Source: Parapedobacter soli
GTDB taxonomy: Bacteria; Bacteroidota; Bacteroidia; Sphingobacteriales; Sphingobacteriaceae
Reading direction: 5' to 3'
Assembly: GCF_025460835.1 (NCBI RefSeq)
Contig: NZ_JAMXAY010000009.1
Coordinates: forward strand, 1-64,000
DNA: 64,000 nucleotides
A program made the translations under genes and the position numbers. The notes beneath the pieces are model-generated. The model made no database searches and had not been told where the DNA came from. It saw only the letters and a list, made by a program, of their open reading frames with translations. Positions 37,015 through 46,410 of the stretch are shown one piece after another (within the stretch, counting starts at the first letter, position 1; each line of letters opens with the position of its first letter).

Positions 37015-39759
37015 TCAGTTTACCGTATACCGGTATACTGCCCGCCCGATGTTGCCATGCATATCAACACCTTCTACCACTACCCGGTAGCTCCCCTTAC
37101 CATCGGAATTGTAATAGTCGAGCTGCACCCGGCCGTCTTCGCCCGTCTTCACATCGGGGTTCCAGTAAACGGTTGTGCGGATATCGTTCACCGCACGCCG
37201 CTCCGGTGTGTCGTATTTCGGCACGTAAAACTTACGTTCTTTCACGTAGCCCAACGGAGTCAAATCGATGATATTGCTTTTCGGCAACAGGCTTTCTATC
37301 TCGCTGAGCGACATACGCGGTGCTTTTTCAACTTTCTTCGTGTAGATAGATACCACGCCGTTATTCTGGTACATGCGGCTCACGGTTCCAAGCTCGTCAC
37401 GGAGGAAGATCTCGATGCCTTCCACATCAGACGGCATCACACCGTTCAGTCCGGGTACATCCATCGCCATGCCATTCACAAAAAACTGCACAGGGATGCG
37501 CCCTCCCGAATTGTAATCGCGGGTAATATAGAAAAGTTGGCTCTGCGCATCGTAGGTGATGCCCGTAAGGGCCGTTTGCAGGCACATGATGAGGTTATTG
37601 CACCCTTTCAGGCGGTCGCCGCTCAGCTGGTGGTCGGCCATACCCAATCCCGAAATTGCCGGATAGTCCTTGTGCGACATCGTCGGACGCACCGTGGCCG
37701 TAACTTCCACCTCTTCCAGCAACACCGAAGTACGGTATTCGTTGCGGCTATTGTCGAGGTACGAGGCCAGCCGCTCGTCGATATTCAGCACATCGTTGGC
37801 CCGGTAAGCGGAGGTATCGATACCCGGGAATTGTGAGGGATCCACATTGATGACCATATTCCGGTAATTGTCATTCCCGCGTGCATTGATCGTTACGCGC
37901 GATGAGTCTGTGAATTGCAGGTCTTTGAACACAAAGTGCCCCCTTTCGTCGGTATACACATCGGTCCTGAAGCTCCTATCGGGGATAGACAGCAGCAAGC
38001 CGCCGTTGACCACCGGCTTCCCGTTATTGAGGCGAAGGATACCGGATATCTCGATACCCTGTTCGGGAAAGAAATGCACGGGCGGATAATTATCGGCCAG
38101 CACATCGCTGTATGAAAATCGGCGGTAGCCCTGGGTAAGCAGCAGTGCATCCAGCGCATCCCGTTTTTCGTCATCCGGATCGGTAAAGTAGTAATTGGGG
38201 GCTTCCACATAGCCCTTGAGGTCTGACGTAAGCAGCAGGTTACTCAGAATCGTCGTTTCGTGATTCCCGTCGAAAGGCACCTTCGTTTCGTCGACCACCG
38301 ATATGGAGTAATTCCCAACAGTAGGCGTACCATTGTTGGCTACGGCGAGCCCCAGGTTGACCAGTTCTTTGGCGGCATATTCATTTTTGTTGCTCGTCAC
38401 GGTAATATCCAACGGCTCGATATTCTCCACGAAAACCAGCCTTTCGCTGAGTGGTTTTCCCGACGAGCTGAACAACGTGAGCTGCGCAATGCCCGTTGGG
38501 AAGCGGTCTTTGGGCAAATTCACCAATATAGCTTCATTGCGTAACAGGGCCTGCGCCGCATAGCAGAGGATTCCGTTTGACTGGGCTATCAAGTAAAATG
38601 CTTTTCCCTTATTCGAGTTAAAATAGCGGTTGTCCGCCACGATTGCCAGCTGCAATTGGGCGGTGTCCGACTTGAGTACCGTGACATTGATGCCCTGGCC
38701 TGCTACTGCCGGCAGCGGATACTCGCGGCTCTGGCCGTTTTCAAAACTCAGTTTCGCCATGTAACTATTGCCTGCTTCGGGAGTGAGCATGAAATAACCC
38801 ATCCCGAAATGCGAGTCGCCTATCTTAGCAACCTCATTCCCGCCCTGGTCTACAATACTTCCGGTTACAGAAAGCCCCCGCCCATCATTTCCCACTGCTT
38901 TAAACGCCACCTTCTTAGCTACACCGGCTAGGAGGTCGCCACCCTCCGGGAAAAATTGCACATCTGCATCCCATAGGGCACTACGCAACGGAAAGCTGCC
39001 AAGCATGGGGTCGCCACTTCCTACAGATTCCAATGAAACGTGGAGGTTGCCCTTGCGGAGTAAATCACGGTCTTTCCCGTTGATGTTGATAACGACGTTG
39101 CCCACTGCATCGGTCTTTCCTTTCCCATCGTCTATAGGCTCCCACCCCGCAACGGCAGCCCAGGTCAATTTGCGGTCTCCCAATGGCTTCCCTTCCCGGT
39201 CCTTGAATTGGATTACGGCCTGGGTACGCGCATTCTTACCGTTGCTCACATCGTTGAACGAAACAGTATAATGCAAGTTATTATTGAGCACATCGCCTAT
39301 GGGGATAATTTTATTGAAGAAATAAGCCGGGTCGAAATTGACCATCCATTTGGTATAGGCCCTGAACCGGTAATTCCCTTGGGTATACCACTCCTGGTCG
39401 AGCACCAGATGGCCATCGCCCGCATGGTCTGTGAGCGGAATCCGCATAGTCTGCATCAGTGAGTCCTTACCGTTCATTACTTCCACGTATGCCACTTTAC
39501 TCAATTCGTAGTTGTACATATTGCTGGTCAGGTAAACCTTAAACCACATGGTGTCGCCCACGGAGTAGTAAGGCTTATCAAAATGTATATGTACCTTTTC
39601 AATGGGATACGCTTCCAGCAGTTTCTGTGTTTTCTCGACAACAGTATTGATACTGATACTGTCTTGTTGCGCATGCAAATGGATGGATTGGCAACAGATA
39701 AAAAGTGCACAGCACAATAGCTTTATGGTACGGATCATTCCCATCATGTTTAGAATCAA
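37015..39759 (-). CDS. Surface protein with MG2-like and TonB-plug-like domains
   Basis: A protein of up to 914 residues with a signal peptide (IKLLCCALFICCQSIHLHAQ). The N-terminal part KVHIHFDKPYYSVGDTMWFKVY is the MG2 domain of alpha-2-macroglobulin-like proteins. A carboxypeptidase-regulatory-like segment (GILRLNNGKPVVNGGLLLS) and a plug-like segment (FFVNGMAMDVPGLNGVMPSD) follow, then SIYTKKVEKAPRM. There is no beta-barrel, so it is not itself a transporter. The frame has several ATGs at the start (39759, 39747, 39744, 39738); the signal peptide is compatible with each. Function unknown. Confidence 0.75.
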   Translation of the reverse strand: MILNMMGMIRTIKLLCCALFICCQSIHLHAQQDSISINTVVEKTQKLLEAYPIEKVHIHFDKPYYSVGDTMWFKVYLTSNMYNYELSKVAYVEVMNGKDSLMQTMRIPLTDHAGDGHLVLDQEWYTQGNYRFRAYTKWMVNFDPAYFFNKIIPIGDVLNNNLHYTVSFNDVSNGKNARTQAVIQFKDREGKPLGDRKLTWAAVAGWEPIDDGKGKTDAVGNVVININGKDRDLLRKGNLHVSLESVGSGDPMLGSFPLRSALWDADVQFFPEGGDLLAGVAKKVAFKAVGNDGRGLSVTGSIVDQGGNEVAKIGDSHFGMGYFMLTPEAGNSYMAKLSFENGQSREYPLPAVAGQGINVTVLKSDTAQLQLAIVADNRYFNSNKGKAFYLIAQSNGILCYAAQALLRNEAILVNLPKDRFPTGIAQLTLFSSSGKPLSERLVFVENIEPLDITVTSNKNEYAAKELVNLGLAVANNGTPTVGNYSISVVDETKVPFDGNHETTILSNLLLTSDLKGYVEAPNYYFTDPDDEKRDALDALLLTQGYRRFSYSDVLADNYPPVHFFPEQGIEISGILRLNNGKPVVNGGLLLSIPDRSFRTDVYTDERGHFVFKDLQFTDSSRVTINARGNDNYRNMVINVDPSQFPGIDTSAYRANDVLNIDERLASYLDNSRNEYRTSVLLEEVEVTATVRPTMSHKDYPAISGLGMADHQLSGDRLKGCNNLIMCLQTALTGITYDAQSQLFYITRDYNSGGRIPVQFFVNGMAMDVPGLNGVMPSDVEGIEIFLRDELGTVSRMYQNNGVVSIYTKKVEKAPRMSLSEIESLLPKSNIIDLTPLGYVKERKFYVPKYDTPERRAVNDIRTTVYWNPDVKTGEDGRVQLDYYNSDGKGSYRVVVEGVDMHGNIGRAVYRYTVN

Positions 39760-39833
39760 TAAGCCGCTAAGATATCTTTTTTCACGCGCTTATGCCAAAC
39801 GGCCGGTCAATTTTAACATTTGCGCCGGACGGG

Positions 39834-41324
39834 TCAAAGCAGTGGGGCAAGCAGGCGGCACACTGAATCCATGCCCCGTTTCAGTTTGGGCCGTTTGAGC
39901 CACTTATCCATCGTGAGGTGCGTGCTATCCAACTTATCAAGCTCAAATTGGCTACTCAACTCACCACAAAGTACATCATCGTGGATGATGGAACTGACTT
40001 CGAAGTTGATGTAGAAGCTGCGGATGTCAAGATTTACCGTACCTATATAGGCGAGCTTGCCGTCGATGCAGGCAGTTTTTGCGTGCAGGAATCCTTTTTC
40101 ATACAGGTATACGGACACTCCACGGGCCAGCAGCGGCTTCAGGAACGAGAAGGAAGCATGCTGCACAAAAAATGAGTCCGACCGGGCCGGCAACATCAGC
40201 TCCACCCTGACACCCGAACCGGCAGCAAGCTGGAGTGCCGTGCTCAGCTCGTCGCTCGGGATAAAATAGGGGGTGCATAGCTGAATGTACTCTTCTGCCT
40301 CGGCAATGCCGATCAGTAACGCTTCCATGTTGAACGGTGATACCGAGCCGGGATCGCAAAAAGCGAAACTTACCGCTGCACTACCTGTGGGCTTTATCGG
40401 GGTGGTGTAGAAATAGCCATCCCGAAGGTCGAAAGACGCCCCTTTCCCCAGGTGCCAATTTATCCAGAACTGGGCCTGCAACACATTCACGGCACCACCC
40501 TGGATCCGCACAGCTGTATCCCGCCAGAACAACTCCTGCTGCCCGTCGTTGATGTACCTGTCGCTGATGTTGATGCCGCCCACAAATGCCGTGCGGCCAT
40601 CGATAATGGCAATTTTGCGGTGATTACGGTAATTGCTATTGGCCAGCGATGTGAACCTCACGGGCAGGAAAGCGACAAACTCAATACCTGCCGCCGCTAA
40701 GCGGCCGCGATGCCGGTTGAGTTTCGGCGACCCGAAGTCGTCCACGATAACCCGGACGGTAACACCGGCTGATGCTTTTTTTGCAAGCAGTCCGATGATC
40801 TGATTGCCGATATTATCGGTGTCGAAGATATAATACTCCAAATGGATGTGGTGCTTTGCCGATTCGATAGCTTCAATCAATGCCGGGAATTTTTCCTCAC
40901 CATTGATCAGCAGTTTCACCTCGTTATGCAACGTCGGTAATGCCACCCGTTGTCTTTTCAAGAAGGTGAACACCCGGCTCAACTGACCAATGGATTGTTT
41001 CAAAACACGGAGATAGTCGTCCGTCAGGGGGCCAAGCTGATCCCAAAACCGCAACAAACGGGTGTGTTTCTCCCGGTCCTGTACTTGGAAAACCTTCACT
41101 TTCTGAAATTTCTGGCCAAAAAGATAATAGACTACAATCCCGATAACGGGCAGGAAAACGATTACTAAAATCCATGCGATGGTCTTTGCCGGATTACGGT
41201 TTTCGATGAGGATGGTTGCGATAACACCTACATATACCAATAAAAGCGGGACCCAATACCATTGGTACAAAAAGGCCCCTACATCACGGAGTATCTCAAT
41301 CGTGGTATTAGCCAGTACGGACAT
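39834..41324 (-). CDS. cls: Cardiolipin synthase, phospholipase D type
   Basis: Membrane enzyme of 496 residues that joins phosphatidylglycerol molecules to cardiolipin. Two N-terminal transmembrane helices (about 15-65) precede two HKD motifs, HRKIAIIDGRTAFVGGINIS and HAKTACIDGKLAYIGTVNLD. The ATG at 41324 is preferred over the TTG two codons earlier. It starts only 8 bp after the ATP-grasp gene stop, so it is the last gene of the four-gene operon beginning at 45051, although its link to the other three is unclear. Confidence 0.92.
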   Translation of the reverse strand: MSVLANTTIEILRDVGAFLYQWYWVPLLLVYVGVIATILIENRNPAKTIAWILVIVFLPVIGIVVYYLFGQKFQKVKVFQVQDREKHTRLLRFWDQLGPLTDDYLRVLKQSIGQLSRVFTFLKRQRVALPTLHNEVKLLINGEEKFPALIEAIESAKHHIHLEYYIFDTDNIGNQIIGLLAKKASAGVTVRVIVDDFGSPKLNRHRGRLAAAGIEFVAFLPVRFTSLANSNYRNHRKIAIIDGRTAFVGGINISDRYINDGQQELFWRDTAVRIQGGAVNVLQAQFWINWHLGKGASFDLRDGYFYTTPIKPTGSAAVSFAFCDPGSVSPFNMEALLIGIAEAEEYIQLCTPYFIPSDELSTALQLAAGSGVRVELMLPARSDSFFVQHASFSFLKPLLARGVSVYLYEKGFLHAKTACIDGKLAYIGTVNLDIRSFYINFEVSSIIHDDVLCGELSSQFELDKLDSTHLTMDKWLKRPKLKRGMDSVCRLLAPLL

Positions 41325-41332
41325 CCCCAAAT

Positions 41333-42340
41333 CTAAACATTTCGGACAATATCCGCTGTCTTTTTCTCGATTGCAGCGATAACCGCTGCCATGAAGTCTA
41401 CCCCATGGAACTCGCTGGCGTGGATAAGCCCACCGGGACTGAACACATTGATTTCCATTAACTTATTACCTACTATGTCTAAGCCTACCAAAAACATTCC
41501 GTCTTCGCGCAGCAGCGGACCCACGGTATCCGCAATCGCCCGCATCTCCTTGTTCATGGAAACCCGCTTCGCTTTTGCCCCCTGGTGGATGTTGCTCCTG
41601 ATTTCACCGGCCTGCTGCACGCGCTGGATTGCTGCTACCTTACCGGCTATCATAATGGGCTCGCCATCCATCAAAAAAAGACGTATATCGCCCTTTTTTG
41701 CTGCCGGAAGGTATTCCTGTGCGATCACGAACCCATCGCGGCATATCGCCTCGACAATCTGCTTGCGGTTTTTGTTGTCCTTCTTATCTACCAGGAAGAC
41801 ATTTTTGCCGCCGGATCCTTTGAGGGGTTTCAGGATGATCCGGTGGTGCTGGTCGCGGTAGAATGCCTCCACATCGTCCATATTCCGGGTAATTAGGGAT
41901 AACGGGCGCACGGACTCCGGAAAATACTGGAGGTACATCTTATTTGAGGCCTTTATCAGGCCGGTCGGGTTATTGAGCACCAGCACCCCCTGCTGGCTGG
42001 CCAGTTGGCCGAACAGGACGCCTGCGTCCTGGGCCCATGGCCGGTTTTCCATATCGGCGGCGGGGTCGTTCCGCAACCACAGCACATCCCATTTTTTTGC
42101 ACTTTTCAATATTTTCTCTTCAGCAACGACGGCCTCCAGGAAAGTATTCAGCGAGCGGAACTCCCGATCGGGTACTTGGCGGCAGTGTGCGCCCACGCTG
42201 CCGTTCGGCAGGTATACCAAGTCTCCTACACCGGCGTAATAAACGGTGTGGCCGCGCTTGTGCGCTTCGTATGCCAGCGCCGTGGTCGTGTACCCCGCGG
42301 CCTCCTTACGTACCTGATTGACAACGAATGTGATGGTCAT
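41333..42340 (-). CDS. ATP-grasp ligase, glutathione-synthetase-like
   Basis: A 335-residue enzyme with the GshB/RimK-type ATP-grasp fold: an N-terminal domain with VLWLRNDPAADMENRPWAQ, the ATP-binding IILKPLKGSGGKNVFLV, the QEYLPAAKKGDIRLFLMDGE strand and the metal-binding GLDIVGNKLMEINVFSPGG. Such enzymes make an amide bond between a carboxylate and an amine. No partner gshA is present, and the context (DUF1704 peptidase and FGase-like hydrolase) argues against plain glutathione synthesis. It follows the DUF1704 gene after one base. Substrate unknown. Confidence 0.85.
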   Translation of the reverse strand: MTITFVVNQVRKEAAGYTTTALAYEAHKRGHTVYYAGVGDLVYLPNGSVGAHCRQVPDREFRSLNTFLEAVVAEEKILKSAKKWDVLWLRNDPAADMENRPWAQDAGVLFGQLASQQGVLVLNNPTGLIKASNKMYLQYFPESVRPLSLITRNMDDVEAFYRDQHHRIILKPLKGSGGKNVFLVDKKDNKNRKQIVEAICRDGFVIAQEYLPAAKKGDIRLFLMDGEPIMIAGKVAAIQRVQQAGEIRSNIHQGAKAKRVSMNKEMRAIADTVGPLLREDGMFLVGLDIVGNKLMEINVFSPGGLIHASEFHGVDFMAAVIAAIEKKTADIVRNV

Positions 42341-42341
42341 T

Positions 42342-44195
42342 TTACCCTCCGATCATTTTAAATACGCTCCCCCCGCTTTTGATTTCATCGATGTTATCGA
42401 TATAAGGTTTTTCCAGAAACCGCGGCCGCAAGGGGGATGGCTTCAGCAATTGCCGATGCATGAGTTCTTCAATGATTGGCAAATAGTCTTGCCGGATTTT
42501 CCCCACCAGCAGCTGCGCAATGTCCTTGCCTTGCCTGACGTATTCGATAACATTCAGCAGTCCTTTAAGATACACCGCATCTTTGGTGAGCCCCCCGCCG
42601 CGGTACACACGCATAGCGATATGAAAGGCAGCCTCATGCTCGAATGCGTATTTGTCCACGAGCATTTCGAACGTATTGGCAAAGGAGTTGCCCGCCAGCA
42701 TATGGTGCACAACGATGACCCGGGCCGCCAATGTCCGCATGCGCAGGTTGGTGAGCCCCCCGGTGATGTATTCGCTGAGCACGGCCAGCCCTTCTTGGAG
42801 CTGCTCATAACCCGGCACCCCCACATAAAAAAGCCGGAACGGCTGCGCCTTTCCGTTATAGTAGGTAGCCACATGGGTTCCGACCTCATGCTGGAGCAGC
42901 GCGAAGGCACGTTTCCTAGATATGCGGTAGCGGCTGCTGATATTGAGCGTGCCACGCGACACCATGATGCCTTCCACATCATCGCGCACGCGCACTGCCG
43001 TAGACACCGGTTCGTATTGCTGTTTCAGGTAATCCAATTCTATCTTTGCCATTTCGGCAAATGCATCGGCGTCTATCATCTCCGCCTCGCCGGCGGGTTG
43101 GCCCGGCTGTGCAGAGGCCACCAATATCGCTTGGGCAGTCTCCAGCAGCTCCTCTTCGATGTTGCCGAAAAGCTGTTGGCTGCTGTATACAAAATCAGGC
43201 TTCTCACGATCGCTCAGCATGTTGAGCATCCGGTCTACCTCTTTCCGTTTATCACGGAAAAGATAAGCTATGGTAGGGTCCGAAATATCCTCTATCGGGA
43301 GGTTATACAGTTTACGCTTGATGAGTTCCGGATCTATCGGCATCGGCCGGTAGTGGAACACCGGGTTGCTGCTATATTTACTTTTCTGAAAGCGATGCCA
43401 GGCATCCTGCGTGTTGATGGGCGTCACCAGCAGCAGGAAGTCAAACAGGTTGCTGTATTCGGCCAATTTTTCGTCGATATCCCACACGCCCTCCTGCAAT
43501 TCAGTTGTGCCCAGCATTTGGAAATGTGCAGCACTATACGACGTTTTTATCCGTACGAACTCAAAGAAGCTTTTCCGGAGTGCCTTTCCGAAACTTTCAC
43601 GTAAGTCCCTGATAAATATCGGGTATGGCGCACCCGTCTGTTCGTTGATATAAACCGGAGCAATAGCCAGCCCGATAACGATTATCTCGCTCTTGCGCGC
43701 CTCTTCTGCGCCGAAAAGCTGGCCATAGTAAGGCGGTGCGGGCAACTGCTTCCCTTTGACCAACCCCACATCGACACCCGGCAGCTGCTTAAGGTTTATC
43801 TCCTGCAGTTCCGAGCGGAGCTTCTCGGCCACTTCCAATGCGCTTTTCTGGCCGACGTGGACGGTGAAAGTCGGCGATCCGGCCTCCTCGGATAGCCATA
43901 CTTCCAGCAGCATGAACGCGCCGAATTTATCAGCCAATGTAGTGGCTATTTCACGTACAATCGGCGTAACGGGGCATCCGGCCGTGTCTGGTGCTACGAG
44001 GTAGGCCGATTCGGTTTTCCCTAACGTGGATGTAAACTCATCTTCGCCATCCGGTGGCACCCGGTATACCAAGAGGTAGGGAACCGCGCGGTCGATATGG
44101 AGCGCCCCCCCACAGGGCAACACCATATGAAGAGGCTTGCCTGTCTTCAACATGGAGCGGATGCGACTGATATGTTTTTTGGTATCAGCGGCCAT
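42342..44195 (-). CDS. DUF1704 (QEGLA motif) metallopeptidase
   Basis: A 617-residue protein of the family annotated 'flavohemoglobin expression-modulating QEGLA motif protein'. The zinc motif HEVGTH is at 436-441 and the naming motif QEGLA at about 467-471, whose Glu is the likely third ligand. Eukaryotic members of DUF1704 (MATCAP) are carboxypeptidases that remove the C-terminal tyrosine of tubulin, so a carboxypeptidase activity is the best guess. The start at 44195 (MAADTKKHIS) leaves an 11-bp overlap with the upstream gene; the frame itself opens at 44225. Substrate unknown. Confidence 0.85.
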   Translation of the reverse strand: MAADTKKHISRIRSMLKTGKPLHMVLPCGGALHIDRAVPYLLVYRVPPDGEDEFTSTLGKTESAYLVAPDTAGCPVTPIVREIATTLADKFGAFMLLEVWLSEEAGSPTFTVHVGQKSALEVAEKLRSELQEINLKQLPGVDVGLVKGKQLPAPPYYGQLFGAEEARKSEIIVIGLAIAPVYINEQTGAPYPIFIRDLRESFGKALRKSFFEFVRIKTSYSAAHFQMLGTTELQEGVWDIDEKLAEYSNLFDFLLLVTPINTQDAWHRFQKSKYSSNPVFHYRPMPIDPELIKRKLYNLPIEDISDPTIAYLFRDKRKEVDRMLNMLSDREKPDFVYSSQQLFGNIEEELLETAQAILVASAQPGQPAGEAEMIDADAFAEMAKIELDYLKQQYEPVSTAVRVRDDVEGIMVSRGTLNISSRYRISRKRAFALLQHEVGTHVATYYNGKAQPFRLFYVGVPGYEQLQEGLAVLSEYITGGLTNLRMRTLAARVIVVHHMLAGNSFANTFEMLVDKYAFEHEAAFHIAMRVYRGGGLTKDAVYLKGLLNVIEYVRQGKDIAQLLVGKIRQDYLPIIEELMHRQLLKPSPLRPRFLEKPYIDNIDEIKSGGSVFKMIGG

Positions 44196-45051
44196 ACGGA
44201 TAAACAGGTTTAACGAAATCATCAAGCTTATCCCACAAGAACGGTATGCAACCTCCGAGGATTGACTTCAGTTTGTTGAGGTGCCCGATGTTTACCCGGC
44301 CCGTCCACTCGTCCATGAACGTCTTTTTGAACTCCAATGACAACACACACCCATATTCGCCATAGTTGCGATTGATCCATTCCGAAAAACCGCCGCCTTT
44401 GAATTTGACATTCTCCCTTACATCGATAAACATGCCGTCGATCTGGTGATGGGCCAGGAAGCGCGTGAGCTGTTGGCCCAGCCATTTCCACTTTTCGTGG
44501 TTATGTCCGGTACCTATATTGACCTCCGGGTTTTCACCAATGCTGGCCACTGCCAGTGGCGTTTCGCGCCGATGGTTGTAACTGTGTATATCCAGTACGA
44601 CGAACTTGCCAAACCGGGCTATCGTCCATTGAAGCAATTGCCCCACATCCGCATAAAAACGGTCGTAGTCAGCCAGCAGCTGGTTTATGATTACCTCCGG
44701 CAGCATCGGCTCCCACACGGACAACCCCCACGCATCTGCTGGCCTCCGGTATATCGCTTCCTCCCGCCTGCGGTTCAAATCCACCTGAAACCGTGAGGTT
44801 TCCACCAGGATGCGGCTCGCGGATACTCCTGCCATATAGGCCGTATAGGGGTCTTCCTCACGGAACCGCTCGTGTTCTTGCAGATGCATATAGCTTAGCA
44901 AGGGCGTTGCAATCAGGTGCCCGTCGTGGATGGCCGTCCCAATGATGGGGCTGTGTGCCTTATGTACATGATATACCAACTCCATGTCGAAATCAATAAC
45001 AGTGGGACGTGTGGAAATGTTTGCGAAGGGCCGTTGCCGGACTTTTGGCAT
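44185..45051 (-). CDS. N-formylglutamate amidohydrolase family protein
   Basis: A 288-residue zinc hydrolase of the FGase family. Recognisable parts are SPIIGTAIHDGHLIATPLLS, RFQVDLNRRREEAIY and VVLDIHSYNHRRE. The family includes the last enzyme of one histidine-degradation route, but no hut genes are here. It opens the operon FGase - DUF1704 - ATP-grasp - cls. A box TAAATTTC close to the -7 consensus lies about 9 bases upstream of its ATG, so the message may have almost no leader. Its fold is related to carboxypeptidases, so a peptide or amide substrate is plausible. Confidence 0.85.
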   Translation of the reverse strand: MPKVRQRPFANISTRPTVIDFDMELVYHVHKAHSPIIGTAIHDGHLIATPLLSYMHLQEHERFREEDPYTAYMAGVSASRILVETSRFQVDLNRRREEAIYRRPADAWGLSVWEPMLPEVIINQLLADYDRFYADVGQLLQWTIARFGKFVVLDIHSYNHRRETPLAVASIGENPEVNIGTGHNHEKWKWLGQQLTRFLAHHQIDGMFIDVRENVKFKGGGFSEWINRNYGEYGCVLSLEFKKTFMDEWTGRVNIGHLNKLKSILGGCIPFLWDKLDDFVKPVYPYGR

Positions 45052-45076
45052 ACAATCTGAAATTTATCAGGCACGG

Positions 45077-45101
45077 GGCTATCACAAACAAAACGATAGC
45101 C
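45077..45101. promoter_or_regulatory. Inverted repeat in divergent FGase/RND promoter region
   Basis: GGCTATC and GATAGCC, perfect 7-base arms, are separated by 11 bases in the 102-bp region between the FGase operon (minus) and the RND efflux operon (plus). The position suits an operator for a regulator acting on one or both. No regulator gene is adjacent. Confidence 0.4.
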
Positions 45102-45153
45102 GGACAATAACAACAGGTAACAAGTCGATACTGGAACAACAAAATAATAGAAC

Positions 45154-46329
45154 ATGAACACATCCATCAGATTTAACGCTAAAACTCTCATAGCCATAAT
45201 TTTAATAGCTATTTTACTACTGGCCATCTTCAGCTGTTCCACTGGTTCGTCCAAAACGGCCGACGGCGAAAACAATGCTATCGCACTTCCTGTGCAGGCC
45301 ATCGATACCACAACAGCTGTAACCGTAAAAGATTATTTGGGCACCATCGAAGGCAAGGTCAATGTAGAAATACGTCCACAGGTTGAGGGCATTCTGGAAG
45401 AGATATATGTAGATGAAGGAGCATTCGTAAGCGAGGGCCAAAAACTTTTCAAGATCAGTCCACAGCCTTACCAAGAACAATTGAACAACGCATTGGCTAA
45501 CGAAAATGTGGAGAAGGCCAAACTGGAGAATGCTAAATTGGAAGTGGAACGGCTGAAACCGCTGGTTGAGAATGACGTGATATCCGAAGTTCGGTTGCGT
45601 ACGGCGAAATCCGATTACGATGTGGCCAAAGCCTCGCTCGACCAAGCGTCCGCCGCAGTGGCCAGTGCCCGCATCAATCTCGAATTCACTACCATCAAGG
45701 CCCCGGTGAGCGGGTTTATCGGCCGCATACCCAAACGTATCGGCAATCTGGTTAGCAAAAGCGATCCACTCACCGAGCTCTCCGACATCAGCGAGATATA
45801 CGTTTATTTCGCCATGAGTGAGTCTGATTTCCTTTACTTCCGCAAGAAATATGGTAAACAAGACTCAACCAAGCAATCGACCGACACGACCCAGCTCATA
45901 CCCAATGTATCATTGGTGATGGCAGATGGGTCTATCTATGCCGAACAGGGTGTGGTAGACGCCATCAACGGCCAGGTGAACCGGACAACGGGGTCCATCA
46001 GCCTCCGTGCCACGTTCCCCAATCCGGACAATGCACTCCGGTCGGGAAACACCGGCACCTTAAAAATGGAGGAACGCCAGCCCGGCGTACTTACCGTACC
46101 CCAGGTAGCCACCACCGATTTGCAAGACAAGGTTTTCGTTTACACCCTCACTCCCGACAATACGGTAAAAAAGCAGGCCATCGAAGTAACAGGCAAAAGC
46201 GGGAACCGCTATATCGTGGCAAGCGGGGTGAGCATAGGCGACCGGATTGTCCTTTCGGGAGTCGACAAACTATCTGATGGAATGGAAATCAGGCCCCTGA
46301 ACGTCCCCGTTGCTGCGACAGCCGAATAA
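45154..46329 (+). CDS. RND efflux periplasmic adaptor (AcrA-like lipoprotein)
   Basis: Membrane-fusion protein of 391 residues. The N-terminal hydrophobic segment ends with a lipobox Cys (C28 in LLAIFSCST). The lipoyl half-motifs VEIRPQVEGILEEIYVDEGA and FTTIKAPVSGFIGRI flank a coiled-coil hairpin (about 105-165), followed by beta-barrel and membrane-proximal parts. It links the AcrB-like pump and TolC-like channel encoded next. Confidence 0.94.
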   Translation: MNTSIRFNAKTLIAIILIAILLLAIFSCSTGSSKTADGENNAIALPVQAIDTTTAVTVKDYLGTIEGKVNVEIRPQVEGILEEIYVDEGAFVSEGQKLFKISPQPYQEQLNNALANENVEKAKLENAKLEVERLKPLVENDVISEVRLRTAKSDYDVAKASLDQASAAVASARINLEFTTIKAPVSGFIGRIPKRIGNLVSKSDPLTELSDISEIYVYFAMSESDFLYFRKKYGKQDSTKQSTDTTQLIPNVSLVMADGSIYAEQGVVDAINGQVNRTTGSISLRATFPNPDNALRSGNTGTLKMEERQPGVLTVPQVATTDLQDKVFVYTLTPDNTVKKQAIEVTGKSGNRYIVASGVSIGDRIVLSGVDKLSDGMEIRPLNVPVAATAE

Positions 46330-46410
46330 GTACTTCCGCTACAATCCATTGAACTTCATGGCACCACGCAACAGCTGTTTGCCACGTGCCATCCTTTTAG
46401 AACGATTGCA

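Noticed and set aside
42318-43604. 428-residue open frame antisense to the DUF1704 gene
   Set aside because: His-rich shadow translation typical of the complementary frame; the DUF1704 zinc motif lies on the other strand.
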